A stretch of 64,000 nt of DNA from Varroa destructor (GCF_002443255.2 NW_019211460.1:36465498-36529497); one strand, 5' to 3'; counted from the first letter of the stretch, positions 10,411 to 23,987 are shown. The notes: generated from the letters alone by a model not told the origin. Numbers and translations: made by a program.

Positions 10411-13400
10411 TACGGCGTAAAATCACCAGGGAGTTGTTTTAGTAGGTGCGCCAGGCGTCTCGCTCATGATAAACAGCGGCTTATCTCCTTGGCGGAGAAA
10501 GAACGCTGACAAGCGGAAATGACACAAATTGCCAACGGTAATAGCAAAACACGCATCAATAAATGGTAATATAAGTGCGGTGAAGCAAAGGACGTATAAT
10601 TTGTTCCCCCCACCCTTAAGCCTGTAGTTCAACAGAACTTACGGGTTTGGGGCGGTGCTTTCGATAGATAGGAGATGGCCTCTTGACAAATTATCAAGGA
10701 TGTACGAAAGGATTGGATGAACGGTCGTCTTTAGGATTGATTTCACTTATGACTATTAAAAAAAAGGCTCTTGTATGAGTTGACCCTTTTTTGCCTAAAG
10801 ATGTGCCATTCTTGGTTTATATCAAATTTTAGGTTTTCGAACATACCTTCAAACGTGCCTAATACCAGTTTTACCCAGTTTGAGTTCCAGGGCATATGTG
10901 AGCCACTATCAATAGTTCTCTTTGTTCCCGCACTAGTGATATTACAATATTTTTTTTTTTACTAGAAATACGTTCTTTGTTTGTTTGTTTGTTTCAGTGT
11001 TTTGATCTTTCTAGCTTTACGATGTATCTTTAAATATAGTAAACGACATATTCAAATTATATGCACGCCTGTGATGTAATGATGCTGCAGATGGCGTCAC
11101 TGTGTTTTCTCGAAGTGCTTTTTTCTTTGTCATTGCGTAGAGTCTGAAGTTAGTTTCACGATTCGCGCTTCAGCGGGTATTTCATTTTCAATTCGGTCCT
11201 AGATTGCTACGATCGTAAACTCAAACAACAGGGCAGCTTTATATGTTTCGAGAGGACCGGCCGCTGGGGAGAGTCACCTGACGTATTTGTGACACTGGCC
11301 CCCTCTCTATACACATGTCGCCGTGAGCAGGAAATTCAATAAGGACATTCCTAGAGCTCTGCGTCGCTTGCTCTTCGTCCTCTCGGTGTCTATCTTTGCC
11401 ATGGACCAACTCTAGAACTCGTGATGCTCTGACCTTCCTTGTACGCGGGCATTGTTTCATTGGCTTTTAAAGTTGCCTTAGATAAAGGAAACCATTCGAA
11501 TCGTAAATCAGTACGGTTTACTTCTCGCCCTAGTTCGCAGTCCTGTTTTAACACACCTTCCAGACTATACTGATAGTGGTCCGTTCTGTGTTCGGAACGA
11601 AGGCAACGTTTAGCATCATGTTGCAAACCTTTATATTTTATCTACTTCGATAGCAACCGATTCGTAGTGGTTTTAAAAACGGACTGGATTAGTTCAAGGG
11701 GAAGGAAAATCGGCCTGCTGATTGGTGAAATCTGTCATTGCTAGAGAATATTGCATTGCAAAAATTTTATATGGTATAACGTATAGCCCTATGACATTGA
11801 TCTTTTGGATTATGTGTAACTAGAAATGTAGAAGAAATTTTCGCTTCTGGAAGGAAACCAGTTTTTATGTCATTTATAGTAAAAGGGCAAAATAATATAC
11901 AAAGCAACAGCAGCAGCCGAAATAGTAGCTGGTACATCGAACACCGTTGGGAAATTCCTTTGAAATTAAAGTCATCAATTGTTTCTCTGTATAAAGGTGC
12001 TACCCTGTCGACGCAAAGCTCTTCTTCCTACGGAGTATCAGGCCGTACCGGCCTAGAGGAGAGAACTAATATTGCTTTTTGTAATGGACTGCGTTGTTCA
12101 GCTTTGTCCTAGTTGGACGACTTTCTAGCGGAAGCAAGTGCAACGACCATTGCAGATTTCGCTTACTTTTACATATGAACAATCTTGAAGGAATCAAAAA
12201 GGGAACTCAAATAACTATTTACAGTCGTTTTACATAATGGACCCTCTATAACACGCTAACGAATACTTCTGAGATATTGGACTAAAAAGATCATGGCCAT
12301 TAAGTGACAACTGGTTAGTTCTTAAACTTAGGGTGTATTACGAACATTCTCGTAGTGTGTTACGTCCAGCAACTTGACATATACAGATTGGACGCCGACT
12401 GGCTCATTGTTTGCTACTCTATTATGAAAAGATCCGTACCAGTCACATTTAAATAATACGATGTAGTGTGTTTTTGTTATCTACGATTATGTTCTGAGCA
12501 CTATTAGGTTTTTCCAGTTCCAAGATTTGTTCCAGGCTAACTTTTAAGGCCAAAGAGCTTTGGTCCTTTTAGTTAGGAGAAGATATTAATGAACTGTGTC
12601 GCCTTTACAGGAAATCACGTGTGGGTAATAGCGGCATGCAAACTGGAAGGTAGTAATAAAATTATCGACTACTTACACGTATCGAATAAAGTAGTTGAAC
12701 ATATGTCCTTATAAATTGAAGGGTATCAGAGTTATACCGACAGCCAAGTAGTCCAGGGTAGTTGTTCTAGCTGAGTTTGAACGACTTAAATACGACGAAA
12801 ATAATCACTAACTAACGAGCAAAACTTTAAAGGGCGACCAAGATGAAAAAAAATCTTAAGAAAAGCTTTGTAACAAAAAAAATGCGCAGCGTTCCTGATC
12901 GATTTCAGACTGTTCTTCAACCCTGTTACACATGACAGCTTTCGTAATCAACTGGAAGCGTCCAAATTTTATGATAACGCATTAGCACTACTGAAGCCGT
13001 ACGATAACGACAGAATACAATCTACGGTTTTTTTTTCCAAAAGTCAGCTTGGAAGCAGAATTGTACTAACACTACCCCACGGACTGTTTGATCGGTTTTT
13101 CGGAGTTCGCTATCCTTGTCGATGACCTTCCAAAATTTGTAATAGCAACCTGATTACGCTAGTGTAGGGTATGCGTACGGTCCAGTAGCCGTATTAGGGA
13201 AAACGACGTCACCAGGCCTTCGAAACATCCCAACATAAAGCGAATCAATCCTACGTTTGCATCGCTGTGTTACTTGGTTTTCGAGTCAGGGGTTTTCCTC
13301 ACCACATACTTCAGACAACTACACACACTATTGCGATGCGGGGTAGGACATCCCCTTAGCACTTAGATAATACAGTATCAACAATCTACTCTAGCACTGT

Positions 13401-14500
13401 TCACACTAACTTTAGGCTATAAAGTTAAATTAGAACGTTAAATCGAACGTCAATAGGTATGATGATTTTCTTAGTGTTTTATGTATATATATGTTCCAAA
13501 TCCTGAATTGCATAACCTGGATCTGGCCCGTACATTGATTCTAGCGCACATCTCAATTTTATATGTCTAGATTTATGTGAAACGACACCTGCGGTTGCAT
13601 TTGGATTACTGGAAGGCGAAAGCGCACATCCGTGAATGACTTCCTTCCTCTGCAAGCTTTCTTAGTATTCTTCTTCCTTTCGTACAATTCCCTTGTATAC
13701 TCTATAAAGCAATATCGATCTATTTTTGATGTCCTTTAGACTCTTTCTTGAAGTCTTCAAATTCTTGAAGCTTCCAAGAAAGTTGCCTGATACACGCTTG
13801 ATGTTTTGATCACATTTTGTCACCGATACTACCGTACACCTTACAGAATCTATTCGAATCAGTGCAGCCTAGGCCCATCTTTATCGATTTATAGTTTTGC
13901 TGTTGGTGATCGTAGAAGGACTGGAAACAATGCCAATCCTTATCTGACCCTCCATGAATACAAAGGATATTGCGAATAGAATTTGTGTGGGGTAACAGGA
14001 CGCCTCGATCGAGAAGTTCATTGGAATCATTTTCGTCTCTGGCGTTCCCAAGGTTGCGAGGGCAACTCTGTAACCTCTAACTTAATCCGGCAGATTGAAA
14101 TCGTCCAGTAGGATATTTATTTGTCCGTTCAGCATCCCACATACTGGCGAGCCCAGTGATGCGCTGTGTCATATTTTACTTTAAACTATTCAAATTGCCG
14201 ATGGTAAAAAGTAAGCGTCGGACGACAACAACTAGTCTACGACGCTCAACTCTGAGTTTGCGACGTTCTCCTTCACAAAACGCTGTCACGTTTGACGTCT
14301 ATCTTATCGAAGCACATAGAATATTCCAGAAAAAGACAGTTTTGCAGAACTTATTTGTTGTGGTAGCCAGCTTTTGGTCACACATCCTACATGAATATTT
14401 TCCTATCGAGATCATTATATACCTAAGAAGTTCTTTCGTATCTTGTTTTCCAAATGGAACACTCAACAACACGGACATTTTAGCTGAAAGCATGAAAAAG
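10411..14500. other. No gene seen; simple repeats and HSE-like palindrome
   Basis: Contains a (TTTG)n run at about 10976-10994 and the GAA/TTC palindrome near 13762. The 11.2-11.65 kb part is less AT-rich and has broken frames on both strands, possibly an old mobile element, but I could not name a domain. Confidence 0.35.
13744..13783. promoter_or_regulatory. Heat-shock-element-like GAA/TTC cluster in an imperfect palindrome
   Basis: 13762-13774 reads TTCTTGAAGCTTC, a perfect three-unit nTTCnnGAAnnTTC heat shock factor site by sequence. It is flanked by further TTC and GAA units, and the whole stretch is nearly self-complementary (CTTTCTTG...CAAGAAAG). There is no recognised promoter nearby, so function is unproven. 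Confidence 0.3.
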
Positions 14501-14504
14501 ACAC

Positions 14505-14590
14505 TGCCAAGTGAGCGACTTGACCTTCTGAGCTGGACCCCGACATTGACAAGCTGTCCACTTAACTAACTACACCACGACCATAGCACG
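14505..14590 (-). other. tRNA-like fragment (tRNA pseudogene or SINE head)
   Basis: On the minus strand TGGTGTAGTTAG matches the RNA polymerase III A-box consensus at 11 of 12 positions (D-arm-like). About 40 nt further GGGTCCAGCTC resembles a B-box with several mismatches. The acceptor stem does not close and the T-arm is poor, so it is not a functional tRNA gene. tRNA-derived SINE or pseudogene is the likeliest reading. Confidence 0.3.
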
Positions 14591-14599
14591 TTTTTCTGT

Positions 14600-17500
14600 T
14601 AACTTATGATACAGTCATATTCTATCACGTAATGAGGTTGATCCGTAACAAATATTTAATTCGCAGCTGCACGCTATTATTACGCTACTTTTTTTGCGAA
14701 TATCACAACTATGTTTCTTTGTTGCTGTTTCCTGTGTTTAGGGTTGCTTTTGTCTCCAGGGAAAAGGAAATTCAACGTTGAACGCCCCCGAACCAAGTAT
14801 GCTACACGCGTATAAAACTGGGAATACAGATCCCTATGTAAGTTTTAACCATTTTTTGAATAACCCAGATATGATGATACAGCACTTCTAACTTAACACT
14901 AGAGTGAGGAGAATAACTAAGAAATTATAAACAACTTATATAGGCGTACTAAGTTGGAAAATACGTATTTTGCCTTTTACACCCGCCAAAGAACCCAGTG
15001 TTCTTTTCAGCAGCAAATAAGTTTTTCATTATCTGTCAACTAATATATTTATTGTCTCTCGCCAGAAGTTATTAGACCTTGTGCTGAAGAACTTGTCCAG
15101 CCAGCTTCGGAGAACCTCTTCACTGGCGGTTGTCCAGTTACTGATTCGATTGCCGGTGATCAGAAAAGGTGATAATCTATCGAAGCGAGGTCTATATGCC
15201 ATGGTGGGCGTAAGGAAACCTTCTACTCAAGCTATTGCAGCATGGCTTTCACCGTCTTTGGCATGGAATAAAATATCTTTGTTTCATCTATTAGGTGTCT
15301 TCTGTTAGAAAGATGTTAGTTAGTTAGTTCGTTCGCTCAATGCAACTAGGCCACGTACGTGTCTTCGTTCACCGCTATGTTATTTTCAGGCGTTTCCCAA
15401 TGCATAGGACCCAATGCAAATAATTACTTTTCAAGATGGAGATCTGGCAAAACAGTAACTATCTCATTATTTAGTTGGTAGTTGCTCACTTTTTTCTGCT
15501 TCATATCAATACGCGATCGCTACCTTCTATTACCGTTGACAATTCTGCATAGAAACCTGTCATTGTGCCTGCCTAGTGGCGGTAGAGCTGTTAAATTTCA
15601 AATTCACTAGTTGTTTGCTACCGGCTGCCCTTCTTCAAAAATGCCTTGAGCTCAGGTGGTCGACTGAGGCGTGATGGACCCTCCAAGTCCACGCTGCTGT
15701 TGTTGAACTCCGTAGAGCAATTTTGAGCGAACCGCTAAGTTGTGAAGTCCTGTCTGTCCACGGCACTAACATTTTGTACTACATCGGAGCTGTCTGCGGT
15801 CGGCAGAAGGCGAAACAGACTAGCTTTCAAACATAACCGTTTTTCCACCTTCGCTTTAACTAAAATTGCCATAGAATTTCCTTTCACTGTGCAGTGAAAC
15901 AACAACGGATTTCAAAAGGAGCCAAACGAAAGACATGTAGAAATAAAAGCAAAATGGATCACTAAAAGCACACCGAAAGTACACGTTATGGTATTTCGAA
16001 CATTCGAGTTGTCCGTTGCCAAAACAGTAACTCCAAAATATATGGTAAACATTTGACAGAAAAATGTTCTTTTACAAGTATCCAGTCAACGTGTATCCAC
16101 AAAACTATATGCTAAACGCAATAGGATCGCTACATACGCCATAATAAAGGTGGCATAGTGTCAATAGTTAATGTGCGTCTCTCTGGGTGCGTTTCGATGG
16201 TAACCGTAACTAACAAGCATGTTGCTACGCTGACCGAAATGTTTCTCGGCGCTGGAAAAAAATAACCACTAGAAATGAATAACCAGGAAGAAAAGAACGG
16301 GATAGAAATAATAAGAAATTGCGATTAAGACTATCGTTCTCATGGACTTATTGAAGCAATCCCCAAATAAGTCTAGCGTGACCCACCTCGGAATATTTTT
16401 TACGGAACAATTCTTTTGAGCTACACCTAAAAGAGATGGTTTTGATGGCCTAAAAAGGATAGCTGAAAGTGCTTTCTGGTCTGACACACGGATGAGGTAA
16501 GAAGAGACAGAATATCAATCGAAAATCGTTAGGGTTGACTAACTGTTCTCCTTCACAAGGCCTTAGGAAGATGGCCTTGACATGGTATATTTATACCGTT
16601 CGCATTAAACGTCGTAAGTATCTCTACCATCAACAACCATATGGCGTGAATATACAGATCGCAGAATTGCATTCTATAATATGTACCTAAGACGATACGC
16701 GTGTTCGGACGTATGTTGAAAATTAGCTGGTCGTTAGATTAGTGAACAGTGAACATAGAAAAGGTTTTTTCAATAAATACTTAGAACAAAAGGTCAATAG
16801 GTGCTAATATAGGGCGATCTCATATGCATATGTTAACTATATTGCACACAACATTATTGTTTAGCTACTCGTTACTGTAAATAACAAGCACAGATGCTGT
16901 GACAAGAGATGTCCTTGTTGATCTCCTTCTGATGACCGCCGACAGACTTCGAACGCTCACGTCGAACATCCAGGACGCGCTTATTAGACAATGGAATCGA
17001 TGTGGGAAGCGTTAAACGAATATCGCCATACAATCGACGGCTTCTGAGCACTCTACTGCGAGCTTTCATCGGGTATGGGCGAAACGCCAACACGGTCATC
17101 GCGTTCTCTTGAATTCGATTGCCAGCTTACACAAGTGCAGATGAGCTGACAAGGAGAAGACGACTTCGGAAAATAGAAAGATATAAACATACATTGAGTA
17201 CGGCAGCAGTAACCAATATCGTATCGCACCTCACCTGTCCTTAAAAAAAAAACGACAGTTCATCCAGGGCAGCCAGGCATGAATATGACGTCGACAATAA
17301 CAAGATCACATCACGTAGTCGTGTTTAACTGATGGTTAAATGATACAACAATGATCCAAGGGATATCTAGAAGTTTTGTCATGCGTAAACGATATACTGC
17401 TATGACAATGGACAACACCTGCTGAGATGATGGCCATACAAGGCGTATGTGTGTGATTTATGACATTTAATAAGTGAATGCATGAAAATAATGTTACAAA

Positions 17501-20500
17501 CCTGGTGTGAAATTGAGCAAGTAAGCAAATCGTATATGCTTCAAATTTTAAAAATGAGGCCGACTAGGCCAGGTTACCCAACCAACTCCAGGCTAACTAA
17601 TCTGCACGATACCTAAATCTAGGCCACCAATTAAGGTATATATAGCTGAATATTTACGGTAGTCGAGAATCGCTTTGCGGTTAGGTTCATTTTCGACCGT
17701 TCACTGACCGAAGTTCAAAATACGTTAATATATAAACCAGGCCATCGATTCGCCTATCAAGACAGCCACGTAAGCTCCTATATCGATGAGCATAGGTGCA
17801 GCGGAATTATGTATGAATATATGTCTTATGAGTGTGCATGAGCGTTATATTAGCTTAGATTGTCTGAGAAGATGTCTGCAGAAGGACGTTGGTTTTAGAC
17901 GCCGCTTCGATTGATTCGACGAGCAGGAACTAAAACCGTTTTCACTAGACAGACGCCTATCGAGCGAAAACATTTCTAGACTCGCTGCGCAAGCGCTCAC
18001 CATTTTGCTTATTGCCGCTTGCTCTTCGTGTTCGGTAGGTGTGAACGACCCCCCTCTCCCCCTTAGGTTAGTTTTACTACTGCTCTTGATAGGCAAATTC
18101 TTTCCCCATGAGATTTAGCTAAAGGCGATGTGGTGATGAGATGGCAGACGTTAGAGACGTCCTTAGCTGGCACAGGTTACGTTCTTCGGGGTTACGTTAT
18201 TGATGCATTGTGTTTAGGGCTCTTGAAAAGAGTACTAAGCGGTCAAAAGTCAATTTGAAGTTCTCGAAGCTTCCGTCGACTTGAAAAGCGTGAGCATCTT
18301 TAAGTTCCACTAGCTTTTGAAATCTCAGAGTTCTGATAGGCATATCTGTATTTGTCTGCCCCCTTCAGGTGAGAACCCTCAATTAAACGATTAGTTATGA
18401 TACCATGCGTCCAGCAAGCTTGAAACGCGCCAAGAGATTCATAGCAGTTCTATGCTTTATAAACAAATGAAATCGTACGTGAGCGTCATGTTTTTGGACA
18501 ACTTCAAAAGCCCGTGTTCATCGAATACTTAGTTATAAGTTGCAAGGTCGAATTTTGTGCACAAGAAACCACCAAGGGGCTTTCTACTTCACCACAATGC
18601 CAAAGAACAAAGATTTTAATGACGAAAAAATACAAAATTATCTCTTTTATCATTTCGATTTACCTATGAATAACATTTGATGTAAAAGACAGTTACCCTA
18701 TAGTTCAGTGGAAATTATAAAATATTTGCTAACCTAATAACCCTTAACCGAACAGCGAAATTTTCTTCGTCTAACAAACAAATACGTGTTTTACTTTCGT
18801 TCGTTTTTTATGTCCGACATCACAGTTGCTATCTGCCATCCCCGTCCTCCTCACTCGCCTCTTAACACTATGCTTTTTGGCCTTTTTTTTGACCTTTTCG
18901 GCCAAGTTAAACAAAATAGTCGACTGAGTCCGCGTTCGCCAAGACTAGCAGCTCTTAAGAATCAAAAAGCCGATTTCTTTGAAGTCTTCATGAGTTTGTA
19001 GAACTGCGTTATTAGTGAGGAGCATTTCTAGCACGAAAACGGTAGACGATAGGTACCTCCGCAGGTTGCTCAGAGTCGAACGTTATCGGAAAACACCGCC
19101 ACATGAACTGAATTTACATAGTGAATTTGCTAATTGACATGACCGAGCATCGAGCATGCATTATGTAGCCACAGGTGGATAATTGTGTAGAAAGACAGCC
19201 TAATCACAAGGAATACTGCCTTGTTGAGCAGGATGTTGGTTTTATGTATAGTTTTTATTGCATCAGCTCTGCGATGCCCTTTTTAACGATTTGATTGCAT
19301 GACCTTACTTGACAACTACGCACGCTACATTTTACCTTTGACAACAAGAAATGCCCTTTAACAAGGCTTGTTTAAAGGAGAAGATCGTTGTTTCACTCAT
19401 AAGAGTCGCATCTGGCCACCGACCTGTATCGCAAATCCGCGGTTATTGAGATTAGCTAATGGATTGGTTATGACCAACAGGATTGTACTGTTTAAGCGTC
19501 TCAGAAAAAATAATATCTATTCTCTCCGTCTACAAACAGACCGCCGCCGACTGACGTCCTGAAGAGTGGCAAATATTCAACTAGCACTTCTGAAGAATAA
19601 CTTCGTGCAACGGGTGTAAAATGTTCCTCCATTTGAAGTGCTCTACTGTCGCCGCTAAGAACCTCCCCTACTGTCGCCAACAAGACGCTGTTGGATAAAA
19701 GGCTTGCATACCTCGCTACGATCATCAAAATCTACCACGTCATGATTGTAGTCGTTCCGTTGCCCCTCTTCCCACTTTTGCTTCGATTTACGTGTAGCGA
19801 CACCATCTGCGTCTGACCCGCTTTCGCCTCGCTCTGATTGGTTCGCCAATTGTAGATTTTCAAACGGCCGTTTGAAGGCTTAAAAACGTCCCCTGACGAA
19901 ACCTTCCTGAATATGTCAATGTGCCTGTGAACCCGAGACACATCACTTCTTGCTTAGCTGACCTGTCAAATGTGGACGGTTCATCCTGAGGTCCATCAGT
20001 TCATAGTAGACGAAATGACGTTTATGTATGCCAACGGTTGAAAACGAAGAAGCTAGTGAATTATTAGGAGGAAATGTGGTTCAGGCGTCCGAGTAACCTC
20101 TGCCTTAATGTCGACATTAACCCCGAAAATATCGACGCGCGCTGATCGCAGGTCACCACTCAACGTCAACGGGCATCTCGCCTTAGTCTGCAGTGCTCTA
20201 TTTATGATGGGCAAACGCCGAGATGACGCCTAGATCGAGCAAATGGTCTCCGTTTACGTGGACGAGCCTGAAATCGGTTCGTCGAGCAGAACGCTCTGAA
20301 TGTACGACCAGTGCGCACGTGATTGTGCAACGGAACCTTTATGATTGGACCATGAGCACAGAGGTCGACCTGTATTATTTGTTATTAGTCGTACGATTCT
20401 TAGTCATACGATTGAAATGTTATACATTGACGTAAAAAGTCGAGTTTCCTCTGGGTGAATCAGGACTGTCAAGTTTTCCTGCAATTCACTACGGAGACGC

Positions 20501-21940
20501 GGAATGCAACTTTATGATATTTCAAGTGAGGTCGTCTTCTAGCATTGGGCATTACGCTAAAAATGTCTGAGTAGAAAATTTTAGTCTCGATAAGCAATGT
20601 GTCTAAAATATGATCCCGTTTATCTAAGCGTGCGAATACGCTATAACGAAACATCTTTCAAAAACAAATTATTAATTGTATATGATAATTTCAATGTAAG
20701 CACGCTTGGCCCAAACGACTACGTTCGAAATTACCGAGACCTTAATTAACACGTGCATAAGTTCGCCAGTCGCCAAGATATTGTCAGCAGCGCGGTGGAC
20801 CAAAAAATGTTAAGATATAACAAAGCGTTGGGCTGGTACGCGTTATTCGGTTGTTGTTGTTCTAAAAATTAAGGGTAACGTATCGAACGTAGAAGTGATT
20901 GTAGCTTTCAAAAATAAGTCCTATATTTGGCTGAATTAAGTATTGTTTGTTTTTATTAATATATTAAATTTCCTAAGAGCTTTCCTAAGAGTGGAAGATT
21001 TATCCACCTCTTAGTTAAGGCTAAACTAACATCTGTAGGTAGTAGTCAACTTGTTCGCTTGTTATTTTGTAAATTTTTCGATCAAATGTATTCCTAAATA
21101 TTACAACTGAATATTGTATACTACCCAAGGCTATGAGTATGTACCATATAATACCAATTTTCAAAAGTGACGTCTAACACTAATATACCGGTCTACACGA
21201 AGATCCTTCCATTTGAGTATGGTATTCAAATTATTATTCTTGATCAGATTGAAGGTACTGGAACTTAGAAAGTTTTTCTATTCATGGTAGAACTATTTGC
21301 CGAACTTGAACAAGCAATCAGTCCTTAGTTATTTTATCTGGTTTACACAACGCACCTGAATCCGTGAGTCGATACATATTTGTGATTTGATATTGGATTT
21401 CCTGCCAGACTGCAATTGTTTGATATCTGGAATGGTGTCATTGAGGTCCTGCAGGGTAGCTACTCGCTCCGTTATTCTCTGCCCGTCATTCACCGACATC
21501 ATTCGTGTCTGTCTGCAATTTCCTACTTGGTATCCTGATAGTCCGTCATTAATCAATAATGAGTGAAATATTGTCAACAGCCTTTTTTTTGAAGCTTGAG
21601 ATGGCTGAACGCCAACAGACTATCAATAAATACATCTGAATATTTTTACGCTTGTTGTTGGTTAGGGACGGTCATCGAGTAGTCATTGCAGCTTCAACTA
21701 TCAAGGTCGCATCACTTCCCCGATGTTTTTCCCTCAACTGTTTAGACTGGAACATGCGACCTCTTTGACTCTTAATTTAGTGCTTCACTAGTCATTCACT
21801 TGTGTTTGTTTATGGTCTTCTGACATGCGCTTTATCCTCTAAATGCCTGCCGTATTTTCATCGTGCAGTGGCTAGAATTTTCCTAGGTTCTAGAGACGGA
21901 TATACCGAATGGGAAACAATGCATTACCAACATTCATCCT
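14600..21940. other. No gene seen
   Basis: AT-rich with a few less AT-rich islands (16.9-17.1, 17.85-18.1, 19.5-20.4 kb) where frames on both strands are short and broken. No domain, splice-supported exon or RNA gene was recognised. Old mobile-element debris is possible. Confidence 0.35.
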
Positions 21941-21949
21941 ATGTTGCTG

Positions 21950-22450
21950 CTATACTGAAGCAGGAAGGACTGTTTGAAGGGATTTGCTAAGTTTAAAGAT
22001 GGAATCTCGGACCTGGAATATACACCCCACCCCGGTTTTTCGTCTGGGACTACCTCGGATGGCCAACTGCTTGTTGCCAAGAGGACAGGCTGTAAGCACT
22101 AAACAATTGCCAGATTCATTGAATGTGCATAACTTTGTAAGACATTAGAGGCATTGTGTTGCTGTTGTAAGCGTACGACACCGGCCACAATAACAGGGTT
22201 CTATACAGATTTGTTACGAGTGACGAAAGGCGGCCTCTACGGAGCAGGGAAAAATAGCCGATATTTAGAGATGCGCCTAAGACCAGAGTTACACAAGCTT
22301 CTAGCCTAAAATGATTATAAGCAGCGTTTGGTGCGCCTTAAACATTGGAAAATGCCCGAGAAGAACACAATGTTCGGCCAGAATTTGTATGTGTCCCAGT
22401 TGCATCGATTGAACAAGCTCGTCCTAAGCAAGCTTACTTAAGCAGTACAA
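21950..22450 (+). pseudogene. Decayed mariner/Tc1-like transposase fragment
   Basis: From about 21968 a frame reads DCLKGFAKFKDGISDLEY, then a Pro-Gly/Ser stretch and SDGQLLVAKRTG, closed by a TAA at about 22100. This resembles the N-terminal helix-turn-helix linker of mariner transposases (W-F-x-x-F-K-x-G-x-x-x-L-E-D, R-x-G-R-P, D-x-x-L). Further pieces (GLYGAGKNSRYLEMRL, near 22230-22290; KQRLVRLKHW, near 22320-22350) fit the following region of Tc1/mariner proteins but are separated by stops and frame changes. The catalytic DD(E/D) part was not recognised. The element is dead, and terminal inverted repeats were not found. Confidence 0.4.
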
Positions 22451-23640
22451 TGTCGTTCCCGTCCACGGCAACGCCAGGTCACATATGGCAAGGTCGTTAC
22501 GGCCGTTCTGCTAGAGCTTAGAAAGAAACTTTGTTCCACCAACAAGATTCTTGGAGCTCGTGTCGAACTGTTCCGCTCAGTGGTCTCTAGTAGTACATTT
22601 GATCGCGACGTCTCAAAAATTGGCTGGAAGAGTTCTGGAAAAGAATGAATAAACAAACAAAAGATAATAAGGTTGCGGAAAGTTTCTAGTCTAGAGTTAG
22701 TCCATTTGAAAGAGAGACGGATAGCTTTTAGGGGTGGAAGTTTCTGATCTTAAGTGCTAAACAACTCAGGCGCACCTTAAGCTTCCGGCCCCATTTTTAA
22801 AATATTAAACATTCGGCCTTTTGCCTCTATATGTGTGTTCATATTGTCATTTGTAACGTTTATGATTCTTACGGATAACATTGGCAGAAAGTTATTTTAT
22901 CGACAAGTTATCTACAACAATTCGTTCGCATTCTAAGTTTATGGGTGCGTATATGAAATTTGAGCGTGGCAATATTCGTTTTGGGTAATTTTAAGCAAAT
23001 GCTTACGTAAAATGACTAATCTATTGTCTAGCATATACATGACACTGATCATTAACTGCGATCTAAAAAACTTTTCATTCATGGGACAACTTCATTATTA
23101 TGAAGACAAAGTGGTTTGATACGATCTGGTGCACGAGTCATAGCCAAGGCGCCGGTACGCAATTACGCAAACATAGTGTTAAGTGAAACAACGCGCGGCG
23201 CCCGCTAATGGCACCCCCACATACGTGATAGTCATAGAAGTGGGCAGTTTAGCTTGTATAAGTATGGTAAGATAGACTCATCTTCTTAGGATGGCATCTG
23301 GCCAGCGCGTTAGATACCCCTTCAAGCAAACGGTGTAAGCTAGACTCAAATATTATATATTGAATTTTGGTTATTGTTAAACAATTCTTCTGAGTGCTGA
23401 GTGGCATACAAGTTACGAACAACGTTTGGGTTTTCTGGACCCGCTATGTGCCAATAGAACTTTTCTTGCTAGACGTCTGCGTCATTTTTTTCGTACATTC
23501 TCACAAGGACTTAGCTAACATGTCAAAAATTAGGCTGAAGGCATACAGGAACGAGAATAAATATGTTTCATGAGTGTTTTTTAATTAAATAATTATTAAT
23601 CAATTAAATAATATGTTCCCTTAACAGGTCCTCGATGCGA
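22450..23640. other. No gene seen
   Basis: AT-rich spacer after the transposase remnant. A short CpG-rich patch lies at 23.15-23.23 kb. No coding or RNA feature could be supported. Confidence 0.35.
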
Positions 23641-23654
23641 GGGTTTGTGTTCCT

Positions 23655-23700
23655 TCTTTTAATGATCATTGGCGGGGCTTGAACCCGCAGACCAAGGTAG
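23655..23700 (-). other. Isolated tRNA T-arm-like sequence (B-box)
   Basis: On the minus strand GCGGG-TTCAAGC-CCCGC forms a perfect 5-bp T-arm with a 7-nt loop and contains the B-box GGTTCAAGCC. The sequence on either side does not fold an acceptor stem, and no A-box lies at the expected distance. This is probably a tRNA or SINE remnant. Confidence 0.3.
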
Positions 23701-23708
23701 GAAAATAA

Positions 23709-23936
23709 GGAAGGGCCAACATATACCAATCTAGCGTGTCAACATCGGCTGATAATTTAACTAATAGAACTGCTCTGAGTCCGCTTATGGAAATGAACGA
23801 GTTTTGTGAACGTTCGAACTCGCTGCAGACGCAGGTACGTGCCTTCGAAGTGAATACGAGGCCATTTCAGCCAATACAGCCAAGCTCACAGCAGACTTCT
23901 AGTTCTAACACAAATCGACGTAGGACCATACATTAA
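23709..23936 (+). CDS. Ser/Thr/Gln/Asn-rich frame ending before a poly(A) tract; possible retrocopy 3' end
   Basis: An uninterrupted 75-codon frame (stop at 23934-23936) with disordered-protein composition: NRTALSPLMEMNEFCERSNS, then FQPIQPSSQQTSSSNTNRRR near the end. A run of 21 A (23967-23987) starts 30 nt after the stop with no AATAAA between. That arrangement suggests the 3' end of a retroposed mRNA or of a LINE. Alternatively it is the last exon of a spliced gene, though the possible acceptors upstream are weak. The protein family is not recognised. Confidence 0.3.
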   Translation, partial: GRANIYQSSVSTSADNLTNRTALSPLMEMNEFCERSNSLQTQVRAFEVNTRPFQPIQPSSQQTSSSNTNRRRTIH

Positions 23937-23966
23937 CGATCTTTGGATATACTTTCAAATACACAG

Positions 23967-23987
23967 AAAAAAAAAAAAAAAAAAAAA
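23967..23987 (+). repeat. Poly(A) tract of 21 A
   Basis: Uninterrupted A run, by far the longest homopolymer in the window. It is placed as a retroposon tail would be after the frame ending at 23936. Confidence 0.9.

Noticed and set aside
11239..11626. Overlapping minus-strand frames in a less AT-rich patch, thought to be a retroelement
   Set aside because: No reverse transcriptase, integrase or transposase motif could be named on either strand.
23655..23700. Functional tRNA gene on the minus strand
   Set aside because: Perfect T-arm, but no acceptor stem, D-arm or anticodon arm at the required distances.
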